Assembly: GCF_003007685.1 (NCBI RefSeq)
Contig: NZ_PXNN01000017.1
Span: 434,001 to 498,000 of the forward strand
From: Marinobacter halophilus
GTDB taxonomy: Bacteria; Pseudomonadota; Gammaproteobacteria; Pseudomonadales; Oleiphilaceae
DNA length: 64,000 nucleotides
Direction of reading: 5' to 3'
The position numbers and the translations under genes are program-made. The notes under the pieces were generated by a model. That model made no database searches. It saw only the letters and a list, made by a program, of their open reading frames with translations, and was not told the origin of the DNA. Positions 46,542-54,775 of the stretch are shown piece after piece (within the stretch, counting starts at the first letter, position 1; every line of letters starts with the position of its first letter).

Positions 46542-47552
46542 TCACTCTTTGAGGCCGGAGAAATTAATGGGCAGGGATATACCCAGAGAGAAATCCGGGG
46601 CATCTTCGGTCAGACCGATACCCAGACTGGTATTCACAATGGTGGTATCGCTCACCCGGGTACCCAGAGACATGCTCAAAAAACCGGTCATCTGATCCTT
46701 GGCAACCGCCTGATCGCCATTGCGGAAGGTGAGCACGGTTTCATCGCTGTAACTAAGCTGGGCAGAGATACTGAGCGAGATGTCGTAGGACAGCGAATAG
46801 GCAAAACCCGCTGAACCGGACAGGCTGAAGCCTGGCTCGACCTTGTTCAGCAAGCGGGCACCACGTACCTGTTGCAGGTCGTCTTCAGTCAGGTTGTAGG
46901 TGGCGCTCACAGAGCCGAACACCACCACCGGATCCAACACCTTGGACATGCTGAGCCCGCCACCCAGAGAGTAGTAGCCACTCCCTGTAGACAACTGTTC
47001 CTTGATGTCGATCTCATAGGGACTGACACCGGTCTTGGAGCTGAAAGTGCTGAAGAACGTTGTGGAGACCTTACCCGGCACATACGCAAACGGTTGCCAG
47101 CGACCAGTGAAGGAAATATCTCCAAAGTCATACGCTGAAAGATCGTCTTCGGTGTCGTACTTCACTACCAGCGGGATGCGGGTGCCGACCGTCAGGTTAT
47201 CCAGCAAGCCGTAATCGTACGAAAAGGCATTGGTGAAGTTATGGGTTGCCGACGGCACCACATCCAGGTTTCTTACGGAGCCATTGGTGATGGCCAGGTC
47301 CAGGCGCTGGTCAGCGGTGTAGGAGTAATCGAATGAATAATTCAGGGAGTGGGAGCCCTTTCTCTGCAGCGAATAGTTTTTCTCCGCAGCCTGGAACACC
47401 TCCTCCAGCTGCCTGGTGGCATCCTCATCCCCTTCCTGCCGGGACAGCGCCTCGCGCGCCTGGTCCACATTGCCTTCCTGCGCCAGCGCCATGCCCGGAA
47501 GCAGGCCGGCAGCGGAAACAAGGATAAAGCCTCGCACAAACCAACGATTCAT
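46542..47552 (-). CDS. Outer-membrane beta-barrel protein of unknown function
   Basis: A 336-residue exported protein. A signal peptide ends in GMALAQ, and is followed by a charged helical stretch (residues 26-62, rich in Glu, Asp, Arg and Gln) and about twelve amphipathic strands (for example GSHSLNYSFDYSYTADQRLDLA and VSTTFFSTFSSKTG), which suggests a small beta barrel. It does not end in phenylalanine. A similar transporter-like gene stands between the C39 peptidase and FadL genes in Acinetobacter fil clusters as I recall (FilC). The ATG follows AGGGAGTCAGG. Confidence 0.7.
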   Translation of the reverse strand: MNRWFVRGFILVSAAGLLPGMALAQEGNVDQAREALSRQEGDEDATRQLEEVFQAAEKNYSLQRKGSHSLNYSFDYSYTADQRLDLAITNGSVRNLDVVPSATHNFTNAFSYDYGLLDNLTVGTRIPLVVKYDTEDDLSAYDFGDISFTGRWQPFAYVPGKVSTTFFSTFSSKTGVSPYEIDIKEQLSTGSGYYSLGGGLSMSKVLDPVVVFGSVSATYNLTEDDLQQVRGARLLNKVEPGFSLSGSAGFAYSLSYDISLSISAQLSYSDETVLTFRNGDQAVAKDQMTGFLSMSLGTRVSDTTIVNTSLGIGLTEDAPDFSLGISLPINFSGLKE

Positions 47553-47608
47553 CCTGACTCCCTACTCTTATTAGTTTTATTCCTGATCCGGGTTATGCAC
47601 CCGAAAAA

Positions 47609-48409
47609 TTAGTTACGACGGTAGTACAGCTGTTTGCGGGTATTCTCTACGCTACCGTCCGGATTATTTTTCTGACGTTCGAGCACATTCTGGATGCGCC
47701 TTTCTGTGGATTCGTGAAACACCGGCATTTTTTGCAAGGCAAGCAGTGTCATGGTCTGGTCATCCACCAACCGCAGGTCTTCTTCTTTGAGTTCGAGGTT
47801 ATCCAGAGGCTTGTCGCTACCCGGGAAAACGATAAACAAGACGTTGTCGTCCCACTTCTCCTTGAACTGCGCGAGGGTAAAGGAGATGTTGCCAACCGCG
47901 GGATCCGCCAGGTACACGCGGCCATCACGAATGGTTCTGAGCACCACGAAGTGCTTGAAGCCGGCATGATCAATCGGAACAATGGCGGGGTGATCGAGCT
48001 CCATAAGGTCGTCGATCTTTGCCCGAAAGCCCCCCGAGGGGTAACCAAGCGCTGTCACCAGGCGCTTCATGTCGAGCATGGAAAACGCCCGCCGCTCGAC
48101 AATGCGCTCGCTCTCGCCGTAATGAAGCAACCCTTCCATCACCTGCCGTTCGGACAGGTTTCGGCCCAGATAAAAATTCAGAACGGTGGTCAGCGCAGCG
48201 CTCCCGCAACTGTAGTCGTAGGCCTGACGAACAATGTTCCGGAATTTTTGCTCCACCAGGGGTTCCACACGGATATCGGAGCGGAGATGGACCGGAGAGG
48301 GATCCACGTTTTGCTGAATAACGATGGTCCCTCGATCAAATGGCTCGACCTCGGTTGCTTCCTGCACCATGGCGAACGTGAGAATGGATCCAGCCAACAC
48401 CAGCAGCAT
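47609..48409 (-). CDS. Stand-alone C39-like cysteine peptidase, exported
   Basis: A 266-residue protein that begins with a short hydrophobic segment (residues 1-15), suggesting export or anchoring. The peptidase core is complete: Gln62 for the oxyanion hole, Cys68 in AYDYSCGSAAL, His153 in FKHFVVLR and Asp169 in YLADPAVG. Unlike bacteriocin processing proteases, it has no fused ABC transporter. The C-terminal 75 residues are charged and helical. It is the first gene of the locus, 57 bases before the barrel gene. A double-glycine leader substrate was looked for nearby and not found. Confidence 0.82.
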   Translation of the reverse strand: MLLVLAGSILTFAMVQEATEVEPFDRGTIVIQQNVDPSPVHLRSDIRVEPLVEQKFRNIVRQAYDYSCGSAALTTVLNFYLGRNLSERQVMEGLLHYGESERIVERRAFSMLDMKRLVTALGYPSGGFRAKIDDLMELDHPAIVPIDHAGFKHFVVLRTIRDGRVYLADPAVGNISFTLAQFKEKWDDNVLFIVFPGSDKPLDNLELKEEDLRLVDDQTMTLLALQKMPVFHESTERRIQNVLERQKNNPDGSVENTRKQLYYRRN

Positions 48410-48464
48410 TTTGGAAAGTCCCTGTTTTTATTAGGCGTGCAACTTATCGGGTTACATGTTGTTA

Positions 48465-48477
48465 CGGTAAGATACCG
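48465..48477. promoter_or_regulatory. Dyad upstream of the C39 peptidase operon
   Basis: A perfect 13-base dyad CGGTA-AGA-TACCG lies 56 bases upstream of the C39 gene, in the region expected to hold its promoter. No known regulator motif matches. A direct repeat of GTAAC lies just beside it. Confidence 0.35.
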
Positions 48478-48589
48478 AAATCATGATGGGCTTAAAGATA
48501 ACTGTGCCTCAAATCTGTCGCTGCAGAGGGGGCCTTGAAGGGGCGGTTTGAGAACTGGTTCATGCCCCGGGCGAGGCAATAAACTAGAC

Positions 48590-48615
48590 GGGCTCCGGAT
48601 CGGTGTCCGGAGCCC
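48590..48615 (-). terminator. Hairpin after the DASS transporter gene
   Basis: The perfect 10-bp stem GGGCTCCGGA/TCCGGAGCCC with a six-base loop starts 17 bases after the transporter stop. Read on the minus strand, it is followed by an imperfect T-rich stretch (TCTAGTTTATT). Confidence 0.7.
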
Positions 48616-48631
48616 ATCAATCGAGAAAGAA

Positions 48632-50095
48632 TCAGAGCGTGAAAACGACGCCCAGCAGAACGTAGCTGATCAGGGTGACGACAATCACGCCGATCAGATT
48701 CAGTGCAAAACCGGCACGAATCATATCTGAAATCTTCATATGACCGCTTGAGAAGACAATGGCGTTCGGAGGCGTGGCGACGGGCATCATGAACGCACAA
48801 CTGGCCGCGATCGCCGCCGGCACCGTCAACAACAGTGGCGATACCCCCTGAGACATTGCCAACGCACCCAGCAGCGGTAAAAACGCCGCGGCGGTTGCGG
48901 TGTTGCTGGTCACCTCGGTCAGGAAGATGATCACCGTTGCCACCAACGCTATCATCACCAGGGTTGGCAATACCCCGGCAACACCCAGGCTTGCCGCTAT
49001 CCACTCGGCCAGCCCGGAGCTGCTGATCACGCCGGCCATGGCCAGCCCGCCGCCAAACAGCAACAACACGCCCCAAGGCAGCTTGTTCGCAGACTCCCAA
49101 TCCAGAACAAAGATTCGCTCTTTGGTGTTGACCGGAATGATGAACATCGCGATTGCCGCCGCGATGGCAATACCGGTATCACTGAGCCAGGGCATCAGGT
49201 TGACGGACAACAGTGGGCGGAAGATCCAGGCACTAGCGGTGGTTAAAAACACCAGCGCAACCAGCTTTTCGCCCCGGCTCATGGAGCCCAGTTTGGCCAG
49301 TTCCTCACGAATCATCTCACCACTGTCTGCGGATCCACCAACACCGAAGTCTTTCCGGGTCAGCCACCACCATGCCAGCACCAACATGACCACCGACACC
49401 GGCACGCCCAGCAGCATCCACTGAGCAAAGCCAACGGCGATGCCCTGATTCTCGCTGAGATAGGCCGCCAGCAGCGCATTGGGCGGCGTTCCGATCAGGG
49501 TCGCAATGCCGCCGATACTGGCGGAATAGGCAATGGCCAACAGCAGCGCGGTGGCATAACGACGGACGCCATCAGGATTCGAGGCATCCATCATCGCCAC
49601 CACCGACAAACCAATCGGCAGCATCATGATAGCGGTGGCGGTGTTACTGACCCACATGCTGAGAAACGCCGTTGCCAGCATAAAACCGCCGATCTGACGC
49701 TTCGGTTGATCGCCGACTGCTCTGAGCGTCATCAAGGCTATCCGACGGTGCAGGTTCCAGCGCTGCATGGCCAAACCGAGCGTAAAACCACCCAGAAACA
49801 AAAAGATTATCGGGTTGGCGTAGGGCGAGGTGGCCTGGCCAATGGTGCCCAGGCCCAGGGCAGGCACCAACACAATCGGCAGCAGGGCCGTCGCAGGAAT
49901 GGGAATAGCCTCGGTCGACCACCAGGTGGCCATCAACATCATCAGGCCCAGCGCCGCCCAGGCTTCCTGGCCCATGGTTTCAGGCGCCGGTACAATCCAG
50001 GTGACCAGCAAAAAAAAGGCCCCGAGAATCAGGCCAATAACCTGACTTCTAGGCAATCCCTGCTTATTGTGTTCTGCGGCCGGCTGATCGGTCAT
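48632..50095 (-). CDS. DASS (SLC13) family sodium:dicarboxylate symporter
   Basis: A 487-residue inner-membrane transporter with about twelve membrane segments. Family motifs present are WWSTEAIPIPATALLP, SNTATAIMMLP and the symmetric EVTSNTATAAAFLP, in which the SNT signatures bind Na+ and substrate carboxylates. The C-terminal PVATPPNAIVFSSG is also typical. Substrates are probably succinate, malate or similar acids. It lies 39 bases after the DksA/TraR-type gene. Confidence 0.9.
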   Translation of the reverse strand: MTDQPAAEHNKQGLPRSQVIGLILGAFFLLVTWIVPAPETMGQEAWAALGLMMLMATWWSTEAIPIPATALLPIVLVPALGLGTIGQATSPYANPIIFLFLGGFTLGLAMQRWNLHRRIALMTLRAVGDQPKRQIGGFMLATAFLSMWVSNTATAIMMLPIGLSVVAMMDASNPDGVRRYATALLLAIAYSASIGGIATLIGTPPNALLAAYLSENQGIAVGFAQWMLLGVPVSVVMLVLAWWWLTRKDFGVGGSADSGEMIREELAKLGSMSRGEKLVALVFLTTASAWIFRPLLSVNLMPWLSDTGIAIAAAIAMFIIPVNTKERIFVLDWESANKLPWGVLLLFGGGLAMAGVISSSGLAEWIAASLGVAGVLPTLVMIALVATVIIFLTEVTSNTATAAAFLPLLGALAMSQGVSPLLLTVPAAIAASCAFMMPVATPPNAIVFSSGHMKISDMIRAGFALNLIGVIVVTLISYVLLGVVFTL

Positions 50096-50134
50096 GTGAT
50101 ACCACTCTGGCTGGTTTTAGGAGGGTCGGTGTGC

Positions 50135-50455
50135 TCAGTCACCGGCGCAATTTACACAAACCGTGGTATATGGCAATACCTGCAAACGTCGTGGGTCGAT
50201 CTCTTCGCCACAACGCTCGCACTCTCCCCCCAAGCCAGTGTTGATGCGCTCCAGTGCATGGGCTATCTGAACCAGTTCATTTCGGGCCTCCTGTTCCAGC
50301 GAATCCACCACTTCATCGTTTTGTGTCTGCGTCGCCTGCTCTTCAGAATCTTTGTCGAGCGCCCCGGTTTCGCGGCGCTGGTGGGCGTGATAACGGGCCA
50401 GTCTGGCCTCAAGATCCGCTTGCAAGGTTTCCAGTTCAGACATGCGATTGTTCAT
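50135..50455 (-). CDS. TraR/DksA-type C4 zinc-finger protein
   Basis: A 106-residue protein. An N-terminal coiled coil (residues 3-85, with many Glu and Gln) is followed by a four-cysteine zinc finger CERCGEEIDPRRL ... TTVCVNC. It is shorter than DksA itself and lacks its acidic tip DxxDxA, so direct RNA polymerase control as by DksA is uncertain. It is divergent from phaP and may be expressed with the DASS transporter. Confidence 0.8.
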   Translation of the reverse strand: MNNRMSELETLQADLEARLARYHAHQRRETGALDKDSEEQATQTQNDEVVDSLEQEARNELVQIAHALERINTGLGGECERCGEEIDPRRLQVLPYTTVCVNCAGD

Positions 50456-50513
50456 GATGTTCTCCCTTCGTGTTATTGATCAACATTACCCTAGAGAATA
50501 TGCTGAAGTAGCG

Positions 50514-50529
50514 TTTGACGCCTGTCAAA
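50514..50529 (+). promoter_or_regulatory. FNR/ANR-like dyad upstream of phaP
   Basis: The perfect palindrome TTTGAC-GCCT-GTCAAA is close to the FNR/ANR consensus TTGAT-N4-ATCAA. A TAGACT -10 candidate at 50551-50556 places its centre at -41.5 relative to a start near 50563. This is the same geometry as at ccoN. A GTTAACC-like alternative was not seen. Confidence 0.5.
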
Positions 50530-50595
50530 ATCTTGTCATTCGTCATGAGGTAGACTAAATATTCAGTCATCCCCCTTACAAAGGAGTTGTAACCA

Positions 50596-50955
50596 ATGAA
50601 CACTGATATGTTCGAAAAAGCCAACCGTCTGAATGAAACTCTGTTCACCCAGTTCAGCAAAGCCACCGAGATGCAAATGGAGGCCTTCCGCCGCTATGCG
50701 GACGTTGCCATGGAGCAGGCCCGTAAGGTATCCGAAGTCCGTGATCTGGACGGGCTGAAACAGGTAACTTCCGAGCAGGCAGAAACGCTGAAATCGCTTA
50801 GCGAGCAGTTCACCAGTGACTGGAAAGCGTGGCAGGGCTATCTGAACGAGACCCGAGAGCAGGTGCAGCAAGTCTTTGCCGCCGACGCCGACGCCGAACC
50901 CGCCAAAGAAAAGGCCCCGGCCAGTAAAGGTACCGGTAACAAAACCACAGCCTGA
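50596..50955 (+). CDS. phaP: Phasin family protein
   Basis: A 119-residue amphipathic helical protein that coats polyhydroxyalkanoate granules. The helical core contains FEKANRLNETLFTQFSKATEM and YADVAMEQARKV, and the tail is rich in Ala, Pro, Lys and Glu, typical of phasins. AAAGGAGTTGTAACCA precedes the ATG. phaC follows, but a strong terminator separates them. Confidence 0.9.
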   Translation: MNTDMFEKANRLNETLFTQFSKATEMQMEAFRRYADVAMEQARKVSEVRDLDGLKQVTSEQAETLKSLSEQFTSDWKAWQGYLNETREQVQQVFAADADAEPAKEKAPASKGTGNKTTA

Positions 50956-50973
50956 TCTGGTCAATGCTAGCCT

Positions 50974-51006
50974 GGTCGGAACAGCACCGCTGTTCCGACC
51001 GTTTTT
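50974..51006 (+). terminator. Intrinsic terminator between phaP and phaC
   Basis: A perfect 12-bp stem GGTCGGAACAGC/GCTGTTCCGACC with a three-base loop is followed by GTTTTTACTTTT. It ends about 20 bases before the phaC start, so phaC expression from the phaP promoter would need readthrough. Confidence 0.92.
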
Positions 51007-51027
51007 ACTTTTCGGCAGGAGTATGCA

Positions 51028-52830
51028 ATGTTCGGTCTGGATTTCATCAGCAAAACCGCTAATCAACTGGTCAAGACCTTTGAGGGCAACTTTCGGCAAA
51101 GTCAGCAACAGGTGGAGAAGTTACTCGGCGATACCGGAATGATCGACGATGCCAAACTCTCAACCTTGAGCGAGGCCTCCGATGCCTACCGCACCATGGC
51201 TGAAGATCTTCTGCTGCACCCTTTACGATTCGCCAGTGCCGAAATCGATCTGGCCAAAAAACACCTTAGCCTGGCCCGTTACACACTGGCCAAGCTGACT
51301 GGTAAGCAGCCAGAACCCGTGACATTGCCAGACCCCGACGACCGCCGCTTCCTGGCCGAAGACTGGCAAAAACACCTGCCGTTTGACGTACTTCAACAGG
51401 CGTACCTGATCAATTCCAAAGCATTCCTGAATTGGGTTGAGAACATGGAAGCACTGCCCGGCCCGAGCCGCAATCAGATGCTGTTCTACGCTCGTCAACT
51501 GACCAGTGCCCTGTCGCCATCCAATTACCCTCTGTCGAACCCCGAAGTTCTGCGCATTACCTGGGAGCGCAAGGGGATGAATCTGGTCGATGGCGCCCGC
51601 AATCTGGTTGAAGATATCCGCCAGAACCCGAACCTGTTCAACGTCGGCATGACCGACCGCTCAGCCTTTGAGGTCGGCGGCAACCTGGCTACCACACCGG
51701 GCAAAGTGGTGTTCCAGAATGAGCTGATGCAGCTAATCCAGTATTCGCCCACCACCAAAACCGTGGCCAAGCGCCCGCTGCTGATTGTTCCGCCCTGGAT
51801 CAACAAATTCTACATACTGGACCTGAGCGAAAAGAATTCCTTTCTCCGCTGGCTGGTCAGTCAGGGGCAAACGGTGTTCGTGGTTTCCTGGCGCAATCCC
51901 GGGCCAATGCAGAAAGACAAAGGCTGGGACGATTACATGGCGCTGGGCCCTCTGGCTGCCATTGAGGCGGTGAAAGACGCTACTGGCGAGGAACAGATGA
52001 ACGCCATTGGCTACTGCATTGGTGGCACACTGCTGGGCTCCACCATGGCCTGGCTGGAGAAGAAAAAGCTCAAGCCGATCATCAGCACGACCTACCTGAC
52101 CACCTTGCTGGATTTCTCCGACCCCGGTGGCATTGGCGTGTTCATCACTGATCATTCCATTCGCGGCATCGAGCGGGCCATGAACCGAAAGGGTTATCTG
52201 GACGGCCGCGCCATGGCTTTCACTTTCAATCTGCTGCGTGAAAATGACCTGTTCTGGTCTTACTGGACCAACAACTACCTCAAAGGTCTGAAACCCGCCG
52301 CCTTTGATTTGCTGTACTGGAATACCGACGGCACCAACCTTCCCGCTCGCATGCACAGTTACTATCTGAGAGAGATGTATCTGCACAACCGACTGGTTGA
52401 GCCGAATACGCTGACCATGGCGGGAGAAACCATTAACCTGTCCGAAATTCAGGTACCTTCTTTCTTCCTTTCCGCCCGTCAGGACCACATTGCCAAGTGG
52501 AAGACCACCTACGAAGGCGCGAAAGTGTACGGAGGTGACGTGACATTCGTCCTGTCTGGCTCCGGGCATATCGCCGGTGTGATCAACCCACCCTACAAAG
52601 AGAAGTATGGTTACTGGACCAACAACTCGGTGAGCGAAAATCCTGACGACTGGTTCGAAGGGGCTGAACATCACCCCGGTTCCTGGTGGCCGCACTGGAA
52701 AGAATGGATCCAGGCTTATGAGGGCGAGCAGGTACCTGCCCGGAAGCCCGGAGATGGCAAACTCCCGATCATCGAAGATGCACCGGGTAGCTACGTGAAG
52801 GTCAAAGCCGCCGAGGCCGGGCGTGACTAG
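51028..52830 (+). CDS. phaC: Class I polyhydroxyalkanoate synthase
   Basis: A 600-residue enzyme that polymerises hydroxyacyl-CoA into storage polyester on granules. The N-terminal domain is followed by an alpha/beta-hydrolase core with the lipase-like box GYCIGG (catalytic Cys330), the aspartate in SARQDHIAKW and the histidine in SGSGHIAGVINPP. Length fits class I, which needs no PhaE or PhaR. AGGAGTATGCA precedes the ATG. It lies 39 bases before the CBS-GGDEF gene. Confidence 0.96.
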   Translation: MFGLDFISKTANQLVKTFEGNFRQSQQQVEKLLGDTGMIDDAKLSTLSEASDAYRTMAEDLLLHPLRFASAEIDLAKKHLSLARYTLAKLTGKQPEPVTLPDPDDRRFLAEDWQKHLPFDVLQQAYLINSKAFLNWVENMEALPGPSRNQMLFYARQLTSALSPSNYPLSNPEVLRITWERKGMNLVDGARNLVEDIRQNPNLFNVGMTDRSAFEVGGNLATTPGKVVFQNELMQLIQYSPTTKTVAKRPLLIVPPWINKFYILDLSEKNSFLRWLVSQGQTVFVVSWRNPGPMQKDKGWDDYMALGPLAAIEAVKDATGEEQMNAIGYCIGGTLLGSTMAWLEKKKLKPIISTTYLTTLLDFSDPGGIGVFITDHSIRGIERAMNRKGYLDGRAMAFTFNLLRENDLFWSYWTNNYLKGLKPAAFDLLYWNTDGTNLPARMHSYYLREMYLHNRLVEPNTLTMAGETINLSEIQVPSFFLSARQDHIAKWKTTYEGAKVYGGDVTFVLSGSGHIAGVINPPYKEKYGYWTNNSVSENPDDWFEGAEHHPGSWWPHWKEWIQAYEGEQVPARKPGDGKLPIIEDAPGSYVKVKAAEAGRD

Positions 52831-52868
52831 TCTTTCTCACTGAAAGAGCAACAACCACAGGATCGCCC

Positions 52869-54593
52869 ATGGCGAAGTCGCTACCCATATCACGCATTAT
52901 GCACAACGGGCTGCTACTGCAGTGCAGCCCCGAGACCAGTATCGCCGACGCAGCGGCGCGCATGTCGGAGCAATCGGTCAGCTCGATTCTGGTCAGCGAT
53001 AACGATCAGGTGATTGGCATCTGGACAGAACATGATGCACTGGCTGTCGACTTTGCCAATCCCGAACATTTCAATCAGCCCGTCAGTTTGGTGATGAGTG
53101 CGCCAGTGTTGTCTATACCCAGCTCCATGGAGGCAGGCGAAGCCGCCATCAAACTGAAAGACAGCGGCAAACGACATTTTCTGGTGATCGATGAAGCCGG
53201 TTTACCGGTGGGTATACTGTCCCAAACCGACTTGGCACTCAACCAGGGTCTGGAGCCTTACCTTAGGCTCCGGGAAGTGCGCACAGCGGTACCCCGCCCT
53301 CCTCTTCTAGTTCCCGGCAGCCAGTCGCTGGCCGAGGTTGCCGCTTACATGCACCGGCATCATGCCGATGCAGTAGTGGTCCACTGCCCAGAACATGGCC
53401 TCGGTATTCTGACAGAAAGGGATATGGTGCGTTTCATCGCACGTCATACCAGCAACACCCTGGTCTGTGAACTGGCCACGCGTCCTTTGCATACCGTCCA
53501 TGAAGACGATCCGTTAATTCATGCCCGAGACTTACTGATCGATCACCACATTCGTCACCTTGCTGTGGTTAATCAGAATGGTGAGGTGACCGGCCTGATT
53601 GGCTACCACGACATGCTCGCGGGCGCCGAGCAGATGTATCTGGACGACCTTCGCAAAGCACTGGAACAACGCGACCACGCCCTGGCCAAATCACGCCGGA
53701 CGCTGCAGCTGGCAGAGCGGGTGATCGAATCCTCGTTTGAAGGCGTCATGGTGACGGACAAAGACGTCCGCGTTGAATTTGTGAACCCGGCGTTTACCCA
53801 GTTGACTGGCTACACTGCCGAGGAAGCCATCGGCCGGACACCCGAGCTGCTGTCCTCGGGACGGCATGATACCGAGTTCTACAAACGCATGTGGCAATCG
53901 CTGGCAACCCATGGCTACTGGCGCGGAGAAATCTGGAATCGCCGGAAAACCGGCGAACTCTATCTGGAATTACTGACTATTACGGCAATCACCGACGATG
54001 ACGGTAACACCACCAACTACGCCGGATTGTTTACCGACATCACTCAAAATCACAAAAACGAAGAACAGATCCGGCAACTGGCCTACTACGATGCCCTGAC
54101 CAGAGTGCCGAACCGGAGACTGCTGGAGGACCGCCTTGAACACGCCATTCGCCATGCCCACCGCAAAAAACTGCTGCTGGCCGTGATGTTCATCGATCTG
54201 GACCGGTTCAAGGAGGTGAACGATACCCTCGGACACGCCGTGGGAGACGAACTCCTGCTGCAATTTACCCACCGAGTTCACGATTGCCTGCGAGAAGACG
54301 ACACTCTGGCGCGGCTGGGCGGTGATGAATTTATCGTGCTACTGCCGGAAATGGAAAAGTTGGAGGATGTTCTGGTGGTAGCTGAGCGGCTGATCGACAT
54401 CAACCGTAAGCCCTATCGGATCCGTGAGCATAACGCTCAAATAGGATCCAGTATCGGTATCAGTCTGTACCCGGAAGACGGCACCACCGTGCAGGAACTC
54501 ATCAATGGTGCCGACATCGCCATGTATCGCTCAAAGCGGGACGGTCGCAACCGCTATCACCTGTTCAACCCTGACGTGCCCCAGACAGCCTGA
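52869..54593 (+). CDS. CBS-CBS-PAS-GGDEF diguanylate cyclase
   Basis: A 574-residue soluble signalling protein. Residues 1-255 hold four CBS repeats (two pairs; VIGIWTEHDAL, VGILSQTDLAL, GILTERDMVRF, LIGYHDMLAG), which often bind adenine nucleotides or similar ligands. A PAS domain (about 285-400, EGVMVTDKDVRVEFVNPAF) follows, then a GGDEF domain with an intact GGDEF site and an I-site REDD five residues before. A second-messenger role that reads cell energy state is plausible but not shown. It follows phaC by 38 bases. Confidence 0.9.
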   Translation: MAKSLPISRIMHNGLLLQCSPETSIADAAARMSEQSVSSILVSDNDQVIGIWTEHDALAVDFANPEHFNQPVSLVMSAPVLSIPSSMEAGEAAIKLKDSGKRHFLVIDEAGLPVGILSQTDLALNQGLEPYLRLREVRTAVPRPPLLVPGSQSLAEVAAYMHRHHADAVVVHCPEHGLGILTERDMVRFIARHTSNTLVCELATRPLHTVHEDDPLIHARDLLIDHHIRHLAVVNQNGEVTGLIGYHDMLAGAEQMYLDDLRKALEQRDHALAKSRRTLQLAERVIESSFEGVMVTDKDVRVEFVNPAFTQLTGYTAEEAIGRTPELLSSGRHDTEFYKRMWQSLATHGYWRGEIWNRRKTGELYLELLTITAITDDDGNTTNYAGLFTDITQNHKNEEQIRQLAYYDALTRVPNRRLLEDRLEHAIRHAHRKKLLLAVMFIDLDRFKEVNDTLGHAVGDELLLQFTHRVHDCLREDDTLARLGGDEFIVLLPEMEKLEDVLVVAERLIDINRKPYRIREHNAQIGSSIGISLYPEDGTTVQELINGADIAMYRSKRDGRNRYHLFNPDVPQTA

Positions 54594-54775
54594 ACGCTGG
54601 CTGACCCAGAAGATACACCCAACCTGATTTATATCAATCGCCTACAAATCGTTACGGGAATTTCCACTTTAGTCCCATTGTTGGCCGGTAAGCGACCGCC
54701 GACACTACTTTGCAATTGACCTGAACAACAAAAATAACCCGATCTCGGGGTTCATCACATTGGAGACCAACCGTA

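Noticed and set aside
42790..48409. Idea that the polysaccharide deacetylase belongs to the C39/FadL locus
   Set aside because: It is on the opposite strand, converges with the lipoprotein gene and has its own signal peptide and upstream gap; only proximity links them.
51733..52695. 320-residue frame antisense to phaC
   Set aside because: phaC has full catalytic residues and normal length on the other strand. The antisense product has no domain and a composition like other shadows.
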